DNA of 64,000 nucleotides, taken from NCBI GenBank assembly GCA_001303025.1, contig LJNK01000015.1, forward strand, positions 1-64,000, in the 5' to 3' direction. The stretch comes from Deltaproteobacteria bacterium SG8_13. Lineage in GTDB: Bacteria; Desulfobacterota; Desulfobacteria; Desulfobacterales; SG8-13. This document shows positions 9,935-19,331 of the stretch, one piece after another; position 1 is the stretch's first letter; the number at the start of each line of letters is the position of its first letter. A program made the position numbers and the translations under genes. The notes beneath the pieces were generated by a model that worked only from the letters and a program-made list of their open reading frames with translations, made no database searches and was not told the origin of the DNA.

Positions 9935-10034
9935 ATTAACTTGCGCAAGTCGGCAGTTTGCCGGAACGGTTTTTTCAGCGGTTCAACACCCAAAATTTCA
10001 GATTTACCCAACTCTATTTGGTAAGGGAGGTATC

Positions 10035-12017
10035 ATGGCTGACGAAAAAAAGATTATTCCCAAAAAAGAAAAAGAAATTAACTATCGCGACCTGACCACT
10101 TGCGACGCCACCATCCAGATGCTGGAAAGAGCCAAAAAAGACGGGATGGAGACCGCCTGGGATCGGGCCGTTAACATGAAGGCCTGCCCCATCGGAAAGG
10201 ATTCGGCCTGCTGCAAGCACTGTTTCATGGGTCCCTGCCGGCTCAACGCAAAGGACCCGTATGCCAAGGTAGGCATCTGCGGTGCTACCATCGACACCAT
10301 CATGGCCCGCAACTTCTCCCGTATGGTCGCCGCCGGCGGTGCCGCTCACACCGACCACGGCATGGGCATGCTCGACCTGTTCCGGGAAGTGGTCAATGGC
10401 AACATCACCGACTACAAGATCAAGGACCCGGTGAAGCTGGAGGAAGTGGCCAAGTCGATCGGCATCGAAACCGAGGGCCGCAAGCTCGAAGACGTGGCAA
10501 AGGACCTGTACCAAGAGCTGGAGAGCACCTACACTGCTGTGGAGGGTGAAATTCCATTTGCCAAGCGGGTACCCCCCAAGACCCTGGAGACCTGGCGCAA
10601 GCAGGGCATCGTCCCCCGGGGCGCCATGCGCGAAATCATGGAGATCATGCACCGCAGCCACATGGGTGTGGACCAGGATTATGTCAACATCACCAAGCAG
10701 TGCAGCCGCACGGCCCTGGCAGATGGCTGGGGCGGTTCGATGGTAGCCACCGAGATCTCTGACATCCTGTTCGGCACCCCCTCGCCGATCGCCATCGAGG
10801 TGAACATGGGCGTGCTCAAGGAGGATCAGGTCAACATCATCGTCCACGGCCATGAACCGAACCTGTTCGAGTCGATGATCGAGTCGGTCAACGACTCGAC
10901 CCTGATCGAAGAGGCCAAAAAAGCCGGCGCCAAGGGGATCAACCTGGCCGGCATGTGCTGCTCCGGGGCCGAGGTGCTGGTGCGGCACGGCATTCCGCAC
11001 GCCGGCAACTTCATGTCCACCGAGGCGGTCATCGCCACCGGAGCGGTAGATGTAATGGCCGTGGATGTCCAGTGCATCAAGCAGGGCCTGGTAAAAGCGG
11101 CCGAATGTTACAAAACGGTCATGGTCACCACCAATCCGCGCTGTCACATCGAAGGCGCCACCCACGTCGAGTTCCACGAACACACTCCCCGGGAGTGCAC
11201 CGACAATATCGTCATCAAGGCGATCAGCCGGTTCAAGAACCGCACGGCCGCCGTCGAAATCCCGCAGATCCGCAACATCGGCGTTCACGGGTTTTCCCAC
11301 GAGTACATCAAGTACATGCTCGGCGGCACCTTCCGGGCTTCCTACCGGCCGCTGAACGACAACATCATCAACGGCCGCATTCGCGGTGTGGCCGGCGTGG
11401 TGGGCTGTGTAAACCCGCGGGTCAAACAGGACTACGTCCATGTCGAACTGGTCAAAGAACTGATCAAAAACGACGTGCTCGTGGTACAAACCGGCTGCTC
11501 GCAGATCGCCCTGGCCAAAGCCGGACTGACAACGCCCGAAGCAGCCGTGATGGCCGGACCGGGTTTGCGGGAGGTCTGCGAAACCGTCGGCATGCCGCCG
11601 GTGCTGGGAATCGGATCCTGCGTGGACAACAGCCGCATCCTGATTGCCTGTTCCGAAATGGTGCGAGAGGGCGGCCTGGGTGAAAGCATCGCCGACCTTC
11701 CGGTGGCCGGATGCGCTCCGGAATACATGAGTGAAAAAGCGATCTGCATCGGCCAGTATTTCGTGGCCTCCGGCGTGTTCACGGTATTCGGTGTCACCTT
11801 CCCCATCGTCGAGGGTACGAAGTTCCACAAGCACCTTTTCGAGGAGCTCGGCCAGATGGGCATGGGCAAATGGGGATTTGCTGTTGAACCCCATGATATC
11901 GCCAAGCTGATGATCGATCACATCGACGAACGGCGCAAGGCCCTGGGTATCGACAAGGCCCGCGAACGCGTCCTGATGGACATGGCCGATCGTCAGAAAC
12001 TCGAAGCCAGCGCATAA
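10035..12017 (+). CDS. cooS: Anaerobic carbon-monoxide dehydrogenase catalytic subunit
   Basis: 660 aa; N-terminal Cys cluster (CPIGKDSACCKHCFMGPCR), CCSGAEVLVRHGIPHAG, VVGCVN, QTGCSQIALAKAGL, GIGSCVDNSR motifs. Confidence 0.95.
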   Translation: MADEKKIIPKKEKEINYRDLTTCDATIQMLERAKKDGMETAWDRAVNMKACPIGKDSACCKHCFMGPCRLNAKDPYAKVGICGATIDTIMARNFSRMVAAGGAAHTDHGMGMLDLFREVVNGNITDYKIKDPVKLEEVAKSIGIETEGRKLEDVAKDLYQELESTYTAVEGEIPFAKRVPPKTLETWRKQGIVPRGAMREIMEIMHRSHMGVDQDYVNITKQCSRTALADGWGGSMVATEISDILFGTPSPIAIEVNMGVLKEDQVNIIVHGHEPNLFESMIESVNDSTLIEEAKKAGAKGINLAGMCCSGAEVLVRHGIPHAGNFMSTEAVIATGAVDVMAVDVQCIKQGLVKAAECYKTVMVTTNPRCHIEGATHVEFHEHTPRECTDNIVIKAISRFKNRTAAVEIPQIRNIGVHGFSHEYIKYMLGGTFRASYRPLNDNIINGRIRGVAGVVGCVNPRVKQDYVHVELVKELIKNDVLVVQTGCSQIALAKAGLTTPEAAVMAGPGLREVCETVGMPPVLGIGSCVDNSRILIACSEMVREGGLGESIADLPVAGCAPEYMSEKAICIGQYFVASGVFTVFGVTFPIVEGTKFHKHLFEELGQMGMGKWGFAVEPHDIAKLMIDHIDERRKALGIDKARERVLMDMADRQKLEASA

Positions 12018-12040
12018 CCTGCTGTCATCTATACCGATAT

Positions 12041-12075
12041 AAAAAAGGGGGCTCGAAATCGAGCCCCCTTTTTTT
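12041..12075. terminator. Strong bidirectional intrinsic terminator
   Basis: aaaaaagggggctcg-aaat-cgagcccccttttttt between convergent cooS and regulator. Confidence 0.9.
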
Positions 12076-12099
12076 ATCTTTCACCCAACGGCGCTCTGC

Positions 12100-13449
12100 T
12101 CACAGACCATCCAGCGCTTCGGGGTAATCTCCCAGAAAGCGGTACAGGGTGGCGCGCCCCACACCCAGCAGACGGGCAGTCTTGGACTTGTTACCGCCGG
12201 TTTGGCGCAGGGCCTTTCTGACCGCCTGCAATTCCAGCTTCCGGGCGGGCCCGGGTTTGGCGCAGGCGGTTTCTTTCGGCCGCAGCTCCATGGGAAGGTC
12301 GCCCGGGCGAATCACGCCGGTATTGCTTTTGACGATGGCATACTGAATCGCGTTTTGCAGCTCGCGAACGTTGCCGGGCCACCCGTAATCGAGCATTGCG
12401 GACAGTGCCTGTCTGGAAATCGTGGGGGGCTTCCGCCCATACTGCGCTTCGCTCTGATTCAGGAAATGGTCCACCAGCAAAGGGATGTCGGTTTTGCGGT
12501 CGCGCAGCGGCGGAATTCGAATCGGTATCACATTCAGCCGGTAATAGAGATCATCGCGAAAGCTGCCCTGGCGAACGGCCTGCAGCAGGTTCCGGTTCGT
12601 GGCACTGATCACGCGGACATTGACGGCAATGGTGTTTTCCCCGCCGACCTTCTCGAACCGACCTTCCTGCAGAAACCGGAGCAGTTTGACCTGGGTGGGC
12701 TTGGACATCTCCGCCACCTCGTCCAGGAGGATCGTGCCCCCGTCAGCCAGTTCGAAGCGTCCCTTCTTTTCCCGGATCGCCCCCGAAAACGCCCCTTTGA
12801 CATGACCGAAAAGCTCGCTTTCCAGCAGCCCCTCCGGCAGCGCACCGCAGTTGATTGGGACGAAAGGCGCACCGCTGCGGCGACTTTCGTTATGGATCGC
12901 CGAGGCTACCAGCTCCTTGCCCGTGCCGGTCTCACCGTAAACGTGAACCGGGTAGTCGTAGTCGGAAACATCGCGAATCTGCTGGAAAACCTGCAGCATT
13001 TTCGAGTCCCGGCCGATGATGTTGCTGTAGCTGGTGAGTTGTTCGGCCCGAATGGCCAGGCAGAACAGGTCGGTGATATCGCGCATGGAGGCCAGCACCC
13101 CGAAGGGCTCCCCGGATTCGCCGGACATGGTGACAACAGAGACTTCCACTCTGCGGGCGCCGCCGTTTTTCCCGGGAGCGTTGACCGTGTACTCCTTCTT
13201 GTCGCCGATCGGGTGATCCTCGTCACAAAACGAGCAATGTTCCCCGCAGAAAGGGGTTCCGAAAGCTTCGTGGCAGTCTTTACCCAGCACCTCATCGCGC
13301 CGATACCCGGTGATCCGCTCGGCTTCCTGGTTAAAAAAGAAGATCCGACGGTCCAGGTCGTGGGCGATGATGCCTTCTTTCAAGTTGTCGAGCACCCGTT
13401 CCAGGTTCTTCTGGTTCGACAGCAGCATGTCCATGGAAGTTTTCGTCAT
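12100..13449 (-). CDS. PAS-domain sigma-54-dependent activator with Fis-type HTH
   Basis: GETGTGKE Walker A, GAFSGA loop, GGTILLDEVAEM Walker B, WPGNVREL, C-terminal HTH NKSKTARLLGVGRATLYR. Confidence 0.93.
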   Translation of the reverse strand: MTKTSMDMLLSNQKNLERVLDNLKEGIIAHDLDRRIFFFNQEAERITGYRRDEVLGKDCHEAFGTPFCGEHCSFCDEDHPIGDKKEYTVNAPGKNGGARRVEVSVVTMSGESGEPFGVLASMRDITDLFCLAIRAEQLTSYSNIIGRDSKMLQVFQQIRDVSDYDYPVHVYGETGTGKELVASAIHNESRRSGAPFVPINCGALPEGLLESELFGHVKGAFSGAIREKKGRFELADGGTILLDEVAEMSKPTQVKLLRFLQEGRFEKVGGENTIAVNVRVISATNRNLLQAVRQGSFRDDLYYRLNVIPIRIPPLRDRKTDIPLLVDHFLNQSEAQYGRKPPTISRQALSAMLDYGWPGNVRELQNAIQYAIVKSNTGVIRPGDLPMELRPKETACAKPGPARKLELQAVRKALRQTGGNKSKTARLLGVGRATLYRFLGDYPEALDGL

Positions 13450-13586
13450 GCACTGTATCCCGGTTCGGTTTCAAACCCGCTGCGCTGATTGCCGCGGCCG
13501 TTGGAAAGATTCGGCCCGCCGCGGTGCCCCGCCAAACCATACTGGCGCGTGGCGATGAAAAGAAAAACCGTCAGCGGAAGGGCGCC

Positions 13587-14318
13587 TCACAGCCGGCAGG
13601 GCATCCTGTCGCGCAGCCGGATTCCGTCCAGATCGATGGCCACGTCATACACCAGCACCTCTACGCCCTTGCGCACCGCTTGCCGCAAGGCTCGCCCGTA
13701 ATCCGGGTCGATGGAATCGGCCGGCTGGAACTCTGTCGCATCCTGCCGCTGGATGAAGAAGAATATGACGCATCGGCTGCCGGCAAGCGCTTTCTTCTCC
13801 AGCTCCTGCAGGTGCTTTTGCCCCCGACTGGTGACAGCATCCGGAAACATTGCAATACCGTCACGAACAAGGGTGCAGTTCTTGATCTCGATATAGCAAT
13901 TTCGCCGGCCGGGACCGGTGAGCAGCAGGTCGATGCGCGAACGCTTACCGATGGCAACCTCCCGCTGGAGGCTGTCGTATCGAGCAAGCTCCGGTATCTG
14001 CCCGGCAGCCGCGCTGCGGGCCACCAGCCGGTTGGGCACCAGGGTGTTGACGCCTACCAGCGATGCCGGCATGTCGATCAGCTCCCAGGTGTACTTGAGC
14101 TTTCTTCGGGGGTTGTCATGCCGAGACAGGTAAACCCGTCTGCCGGCCTCACAACATCCTGTCATCCTGCCGGTGTTGGGGCAATGGGCGGTGACGATCT
14201 TGCCGCTGGTAAGCCGCACGTCTGCAAGAAATCGTTTGTAGCGGTTAACCAGCCGGCCGGAGATAAGCGGTGGCCACTTCAACCCATCGTATTTTTTCTT
14301 TGTCGTTGCCGGTTCCAT
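13587..14318 (-). CDS. sfsA: DNA/RNA nuclease SfsA family
   Basis: KRFLADVRL, HCPNTGRMTG, YIEIKNCTLV, MFPDAVTSRGQKHLQEL motifs. Confidence 0.92.
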   Translation of the reverse strand: MEPATTKKKYDGLKWPPLISGRLVNRYKRFLADVRLTSGKIVTAHCPNTGRMTGCCEAGRRVYLSRHDNPRRKLKYTWELIDMPASLVGVNTLVPNRLVARSAAAGQIPELARYDSLQREVAIGKRSRIDLLLTGPGRRNCYIEIKNCTLVRDGIAMFPDAVTSRGQKHLQELEKKALAGSRCVIFFFIQRQDATEFQPADSIDPDYGRALRQAVRKGVEVLVYDVAIDLDGIRLRDRMPCRL

Positions 14319-14809
14319 CCGGATTCGGAAATCAGGTTCTGCTCGATCAGGTCCGCAAGACCGGCCGTGTCGTCGAGACCGAAGACAGGAATGTCTCGCT
14401 CGGCCTGTGAGTCGGTGACCATGGCGATCAGGTCCGGCCCGCCGGAAAAAAGCGGCTCCCGATGAACCGAAGTCCGGAATATTTCGATTTTGGGTCGGTT
14501 TCCCCGCTTGAAACCTTCGGTGATGATCAGGTCGAGATCATCGAAATATCCGACAAGGTCATCCAATTCGTATTCCCGCAGGCTTTTGACCAGCGAAACG
14601 CCATGCGGGGCAGCCAGCATCACGCTCTCGGCGCCGGCGGCCTTGTGCCTCCAGCTGTCTTTTCCCCTGGTGTCCAGATCGATATCGTGTACGGTGTGTT
14701 TGATCGTTCCGATTCGGTGACCCCGCCGCTTTAGTTCTGGGATCAGTTTTTCGATCAGCGTTGTCTTCCCGCTTCCGGATTTGCCGATGATGGACAGAAT
14801 TGCCGGCAT
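14279..14809 (-). CDS. mobB: Molybdopterin-guanine dinucleotide biosynthesis protein B
   Basis: IIGKSGSGKTTLIEKLIPELKRRGHRIGTIKH; overlaps sfsA start; internal start MPAILS preferred. Confidence 0.9.
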   Translation of the reverse strand: MPAILSIIGKSGSGKTTLIEKLIPELKRRGHRIGTIKHTVHDIDLDTRGKDSWRHKAAGAESVMLAAPHGVSLVKSLREYELDDLVGYFDDLDLIITEGFKRGNRPKIEIFRTSVHREPLFSGGPDLIAMVTDSQAERDIPVFGLDDTAGLADLIEQNLISESGWNRQRQRKNTMG

Positions 14810-15176
14810 CGCTATACCCCTGAAGTATCGTTGCTTTGCGCCTGCACAACAAGGATCCGTCGAGCAGGCGACCAACTGCGGGCGTTTTGCCCGCAGGGTT
14901 TGCTAAAAACACGAACGGAAACTATACCTACCGGGAAATGTTGTCAAGAAAACTCGAACCGATGGTTCAAATGCGCCCAAGGGCCTGGGTTGGTGTTGCC
15001 CCGCAAATCGGACACCGCACGTGCGAGTGCGTACGCCTGAACCCCTGGTTTTCGATATAGAAGGATGCCTTGCGCTGTAATCTGAACCCGGACCCACTAT
15101 TTTTGAGATCCGGTTGCCGCCTGCGGCAGATGAGAGGGCCTGGTCGCTTCAACGGCCGTCGAAACGTGCAACCCGG

Positions 15177-16121
15177 TTATCGGGCCGCGACGGGTTGAAA
15201 TTCGACCTGTTTTTTGCGGGGAATGCATTCTCTGGTGAGAAGAGCGGCGTGGATGGCTGCCACCAGTTTTTCGACGATGAGTGCGGCGGCGGACAAAACC
15301 AGCCAGAGCACGCCGGTCTGGATTCCGCCGGCCATGTCCTGCAGGGTCACGGCAACGACACCGGCAAGGTAAAGCTCCAGCACGGCCGCCATAACGCCCA
15401 GCGCGTATTGCCGGACATAAAAGTATCCGCCGCCGGGAAACAGCAACGCCAGCAGCGCCGCCCAAAAGCCCTGTTTGAATTTCAATCCGCAGCTCGAGCA
15501 GGGACGACTCGGGATCGGCAGGGCAGTGGCACACCGTGGGCAGAGATGCGTTCTGGCAACTGTTTCAGCCATTTCACCGGCCGTCGATACGGACTTGAGC
15601 AGCTGGTTGACCTTTTTCTTCTCTCTGCCGGCCAGGCTGATAAACCTTTCAATGATTCCGTGTTTCTTGTAGGTGACAACCAGTGACCGGCCTTTCAGCC
15701 GGATAGAACTGCAACAGGCGTAAGGAATTTCGGCAACGGATTGCCGGTACTTGTAGGAAGGTGTTGTCGGAACGTGAAAGATGCGCTGATCGGTAAAAAC
15801 CAGCAGCGATCGTTTCAGATATACGAAAAGCCAACCGATTCCGATCTTTTCGAGCAGGGTAACCGGTGAATAGCAGGTGGTGATGCAAAGGACCTTTTCT
15901 GTGCCGCGAACGAACGGCTTTAGAAAAGTGACCTTGATGATCAGATTCCGCTGACGTTTTTCAATACTCTTGCGATAGGCTTTCTTGTGGTTGGAAAAAA
16001 GCACCTGGCGATCCACCGGAAGACCGAAAATCTTCTGCTGAATGACCCCGATCGCTCCGATCGGAGGCGCTTTCTTCGGATTGCGGGATGCAGGCCGTTT
16101 ACCGTCCAAAGGTTCCTTCAC
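15177..16121 (-). CDS. Hypothetical membrane protein with central zinc ribbon
   Basis: CPRCATALPIPSRPCSSCG followed by hydrophobic helices; PH-like N-terminal half. Confidence 0.7.
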   Translation of the reverse strand: MKEPLDGKRPASRNPKKAPPIGAIGVIQQKIFGLPVDRQVLFSNHKKAYRKSIEKRQRNLIIKVTFLKPFVRGTEKVLCITTCYSPVTLLEKIGIGWLFVYLKRSLLVFTDQRIFHVPTTPSYKYRQSVAEIPYACCSSIRLKGRSLVVTYKKHGIIERFISLAGREKKKVNQLLKSVSTAGEMAETVARTHLCPRCATALPIPSRPCSSCGLKFKQGFWAALLALLFPGGGYFYVRQYALGVMAAVLELYLAGVVAVTLQDMAGGIQTGVLWLVLSAAALIVEKLVAAIHAALLTRECIPRKKQVEFQPVAAR

Positions 16122-16401
16122 TCTCTACCGCAGGATTGCAACGATTCCCCCAGGGGTTGAAATGGGCTGCTTCCCACTGCCCACGGCAGCGCTCCTGAAG
16201 TGGATTCGCATTTGTCATGCTAATGCATTACAATAACCTACAATTTCTATTGTAACTTCACCGCCCGCGGGTTGCAAGGACAAAATCTTCCTGCGATATC
16301 ACCGGGCTCCATCATTGGGGAAACGGACGAATCGATATTTGTCGCGCAATTAAAGGTCGCTGCCCTCTCCCTGCATATCCCGAAGGCCTCAGCGACGCCG
16401 G

Positions 16402-17442
16402 CTACAGACCGTTTTCAGCCAGATCCGCAACCACCTGTTCGATCCCGGCCACCACTCGCGCCAGGCCGGCATAGTCGATCTGCTCAGGGGTGTCGTTTAG
16501 GGTGTGATACGGTGCGTAGCGGTAAAGGGCTGTGTCGGTGATCATCACCGCCGGATAGTTTTCCTTCCAAAAGGACCAGTGGTCCGACCACCCGATTCCG
16601 GTCAGCCAACCCGGCGCCACCACGCCCTCGGAGGGAAAGCGGGAGTGACTTCTGAAAGAAGAAAGCACCCGGCGCAACAGGTGCCGGGAGGCCAGATTGG
16701 ATACGAAACCGATGTAATTGCCGGTATCCGGATAAAACAGGGTAAACGGAAACGGATATCGCTGCGAGCCGGCCCTGTCGTCATAATAGCCGATGGTTTC
16801 CAGGGAGAACATGGCGATAATCTGTTCCCTCGCGCGCCGCGCTCTGCGGGCATATACCCTGCTGCCCATCAGCGGGGTCATGAAAAACGGCGGCTCCTCG
16901 TTGACAAAAGCCACCAGTCGCACGGTTCGCGGCAATTTGCGAGCGGCGACAATGGCCGCGATTTCGAGCAGGGCGGCCACTCCGCTGCCGTTGTCATTGG
17001 CACCGGGGCTGCCGATCACCGAGTCATAGTGGGCACCGACTACAATGATGTCTCCAGGCCGGTCTGTCCCGACCCATACGGCCTCGATGTTGTCGACGCT
17101 GCGGCCTTCGACCTGATAATGATGCCGCGCAACGGGCAGACTGCTGCATTTCAGTTGATCTTCAATGTAGCGCCCGGCAGCTTCGAGCTGCTTCGGGCGC
17201 CAGAGATTGCGTTCGCCAATCTCTCCGGCCAGCACCTGTACATGCCCGCGAAGGCGCTCCTGCAGGTGTTTCTCTGTATCTGTAAGGGGCTGAAGCGCTG
17301 CCCGATATGATTCACCCGGCATTCGGAACATCATCATCACCATCACTCCGAATGCAGCAATTAGGGCAAAAACGACCCCGGGGAGCCGGAATCCGCTGCG
17401 GGTTCTCACTCCGGTGCCCCGGTGCCGCCCCCCGCTTGTCAC
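16402..17442 (-). CDS. M28-family metallopeptidase (exported/membrane-anchored)
   Basis: GAHYDSV, PGANDNGSGVAALLE, VNEEPPF, GWSDHWSFWK motifs. Confidence 0.9.
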   Translation of the reverse strand: MTSGGRHRGTGVRTRSGFRLPGVVFALIAAFGVMVMMMFRMPGESYRAALQPLTDTEKHLQERLRGHVQVLAGEIGERNLWRPKQLEAAGRYIEDQLKCSSLPVARHHYQVEGRSVDNIEAVWVGTDRPGDIIVVGAHYDSVIGSPGANDNGSGVAALLEIAAIVAARKLPRTVRLVAFVNEEPPFFMTPLMGSRVYARRARRAREQIIAMFSLETIGYYDDRAGSQRYPFPFTLFYPDTGNYIGFVSNLASRHLLRRVLSSFRSHSRFPSEGVVAPGWLTGIGWSDHWSFWKENYPAVMITDTALYRYAPYHTLNDTPEQIDYAGLARVVAGIEQVVADLAENGL

Positions 17443-18002
17443 TTCTTCAAGCTGTCTCGCACCTCCGGCACCAGCTCGCGCATCATTCCCTGCAACAGCT
17501 CGGCCAGCACCTTGGTATTGACGCCTGGTGAGACAACTGCGGTTTTGCCCAGCGTGCTGGAAAAGGTCTTTTCGTACACCTTTTTCCCTGCACCGGTTGC
17601 CACAATCCGCAGTTTCATGGAGGCGGAATAATCCGTAAGGGATTTTTGAGTGACGAATATCTCCAGAATGTCTCCGGTAAGCGTAAAATCCGTATCGAAC
17701 TCGTAGTTTTTCTGGTGGTACTCCACCTGACAGCCGCCCTTATCCAGTTCGTCATGCAGGGCTCTGGAAACCCACTCGGCTACTGAAGTCTTTGCATAAA
17801 ACTCTTTTCCGTCTTTTGTCACTCCGATTGCAGATTTAGGCCTTTTGTCCGTCAGTTGGACGAGCGAGAAACTCCCCGGGCAAGGTTCCAGATTGATGCC
17901 GGTCGTCTGGTATTGCAGATCGATGGCGTTTTTGCCAGCACAACCGATCAAACCGACCACCCCCACCAGGGCAACTACCAGGCCAATGGACACTGCTTTC
18001 AT
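17439..18002 (-). CDS. Putative lipoprotein
   Basis: Signal peptide with lipobox VVGLIGCAG; small conserved-looking ORF overlapping the M28 gene. Confidence 0.65.
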   Translation of the reverse strand: MKAVSIGLVVALVGVVGLIGCAGKNAIDLQYQTTGINLEPCPGSFSLVQLTDKRPKSAIGVTKDGKEFYAKTSVAEWVSRALHDELDKGGCQVEYHQKNYEFDTDFTLTGDILEIFVTQKSLTDYSASMKLRIVATGAGKKVYEKTFSSTLGKTAVVSPGVNTKVLAELLQGMMRELVPEVRDSLKK

Positions 18003-18294
18003 GACTGCTCCTCCTTTGTGTTTTTGTGTTTTCTCCACCTGATTGTATTTTGGTTACCTATGACTGGAAACTCGTATACTGGTTGCCTGCGAACGGAAAC
18101 GCCGCTCCAACGCGCCCCCTTATAGCACACCGCGTCGGACAAAAACAAGCACGGGAAACCGCCGTGGAATCGGCACTTTCCTCCAGCCGGCTGTGAACAT
18201 TGAACTTGCTTCTGCCCGCGGTTTGCCGTAATACCGGAAAGTCGGTTCTGTCCGGCAGCGATAAAATCCCAACCACGGGAAGGTTGACCGACCC

Positions 18295-19251
18295 ATGTCG
18301 AATCTTACGTCGTTAGACAACATGGCGGCTTACGGGGGCAACGGCTGGTCCCCCCGCCGTTCGTCGATGCAGGATGAAATCGGAGTTACCTGGGGGCAGT
18401 GCGGCATCTCGGATGAATGGTCCCCGCTGAAAGCCGTTCTGCTCCACCGGCCGGGAGTCGAGCTCGAAAACGGGTCCCACCCCAACGATGTTCAGATGCT
18501 GGCCAAACCGGATCCACAGCTGGCAATCCGGCAGCACGACGCACTGGTTCGTGCCTATGAAGGCGCAGGGGTGCGGGTGGACTGCCTGGAACCGCCGGCA
18601 GCGGTGACACCGAACCAGATGTTCGTTGCCGATTTGATGCTGATGACGCCTGAAGGGGCCATTGTGGCCCGTCCGGCATCAACCGTGCGGGCTGGCGAAG
18701 AGCGGTGGGTGGCACGCAAACTGGCCAATCTGGGGATCCCGATACTCAGAACGGTCGGTGGCAGAGGCGTTTTTGAAGGAGCAGACGCCGCCTGGATCGA
18801 CAATCGGACGGTTTTGCTGGGACGGGGGCTGCGCACCAACCCGGAAGGCGCGCGGCAGGTATCGGCGACCCTCGCAGACATCGGTGTGAGCGTCATCGAA
18901 ACCGATCTTCCCCGCGGCAGCATGCACCTGATGGGAATTCTGCGTTTCGCCGACCGCGATCTCGCCCTGGCCTGGCCCCGGCGCCTGGCCCAGCGCGCCA
19001 TAGACGCACTGCAGGACCACGGTTACGACGTGGCGTTCATTCCCGAAGAAAACGAGGCCCGCAAGGGCTTCGCACTGAACTTCGTGACGCTGGGGCCGCG
19101 GCAGATCCTGATGCCGGCGGGAAATCCGTCCACCCGTCTTTTTTACGAAAGCCTCGGCATTGACTGCCGGCAGGTGGAGGTGGACGAGTTGATCAAAGCC
19201 GCCGGCGCGGTGGGTTGTCTGACAGGCGTGCTGCAACGCGACAAGTATTGA
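18295..19251 (+). CDS. Amidinotransferase / dimethylarginine dimethylaminohydrolase-like guanidino-group hydrolase
   Basis: TPNQMFVADL, GRGVFEGADAAW, RGSMHLMG (catalytic His), GCLTGVL (catalytic Cys). Confidence 0.85.
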   Translation: MSNLTSLDNMAAYGGNGWSPRRSSMQDEIGVTWGQCGISDEWSPLKAVLLHRPGVELENGSHPNDVQMLAKPDPQLAIRQHDALVRAYEGAGVRVDCLEPPAAVTPNQMFVADLMLMTPEGAIVARPASTVRAGEERWVARKLANLGIPILRTVGGRGVFEGADAAWIDNRTVLLGRGLRTNPEGARQVSATLADIGVSVIETDLPRGSMHLMGILRFADRDLALAWPRRLAQRAIDALQDHGYDVAFIPEENEARKGFALNFVTLGPRQILMPAGNPSTRLFYESLGIDCRQVEVDELIKAAGAVGCLTGVLQRDKY

Positions 19252-19331
19252 TCATCCCGAGCCACCGGATCGCCTGCCGTGGCTTCCGACCGTCACTGCC
19301 GACAAACCAACCCGATGCATCCGACAATGCG

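Noticed and set aside
9793-10011. 72-aa minus ORF in the cooS leader
   Set aside because: Overlaps the probable promoter/palindrome region and has no recognisable domain
10014-11921. 635-aa ORF antisense to cooS
   Set aside because: cooS is unambiguous on the other strand; long antisense frame is explained by GC-rich codon bias, and its translation is low-complexity His/Asp/Gly/Val-rich with no domain
12202-13488. 428-aa ORF antisense to the sigma54 activator
   Set aside because: Shadow of a clear NtrC-type protein
14831-15040. Small ORFs between mobB and the zinc-ribbon membrane protein
   Set aside because: Several overlapping short frames on both strands, none with domain support
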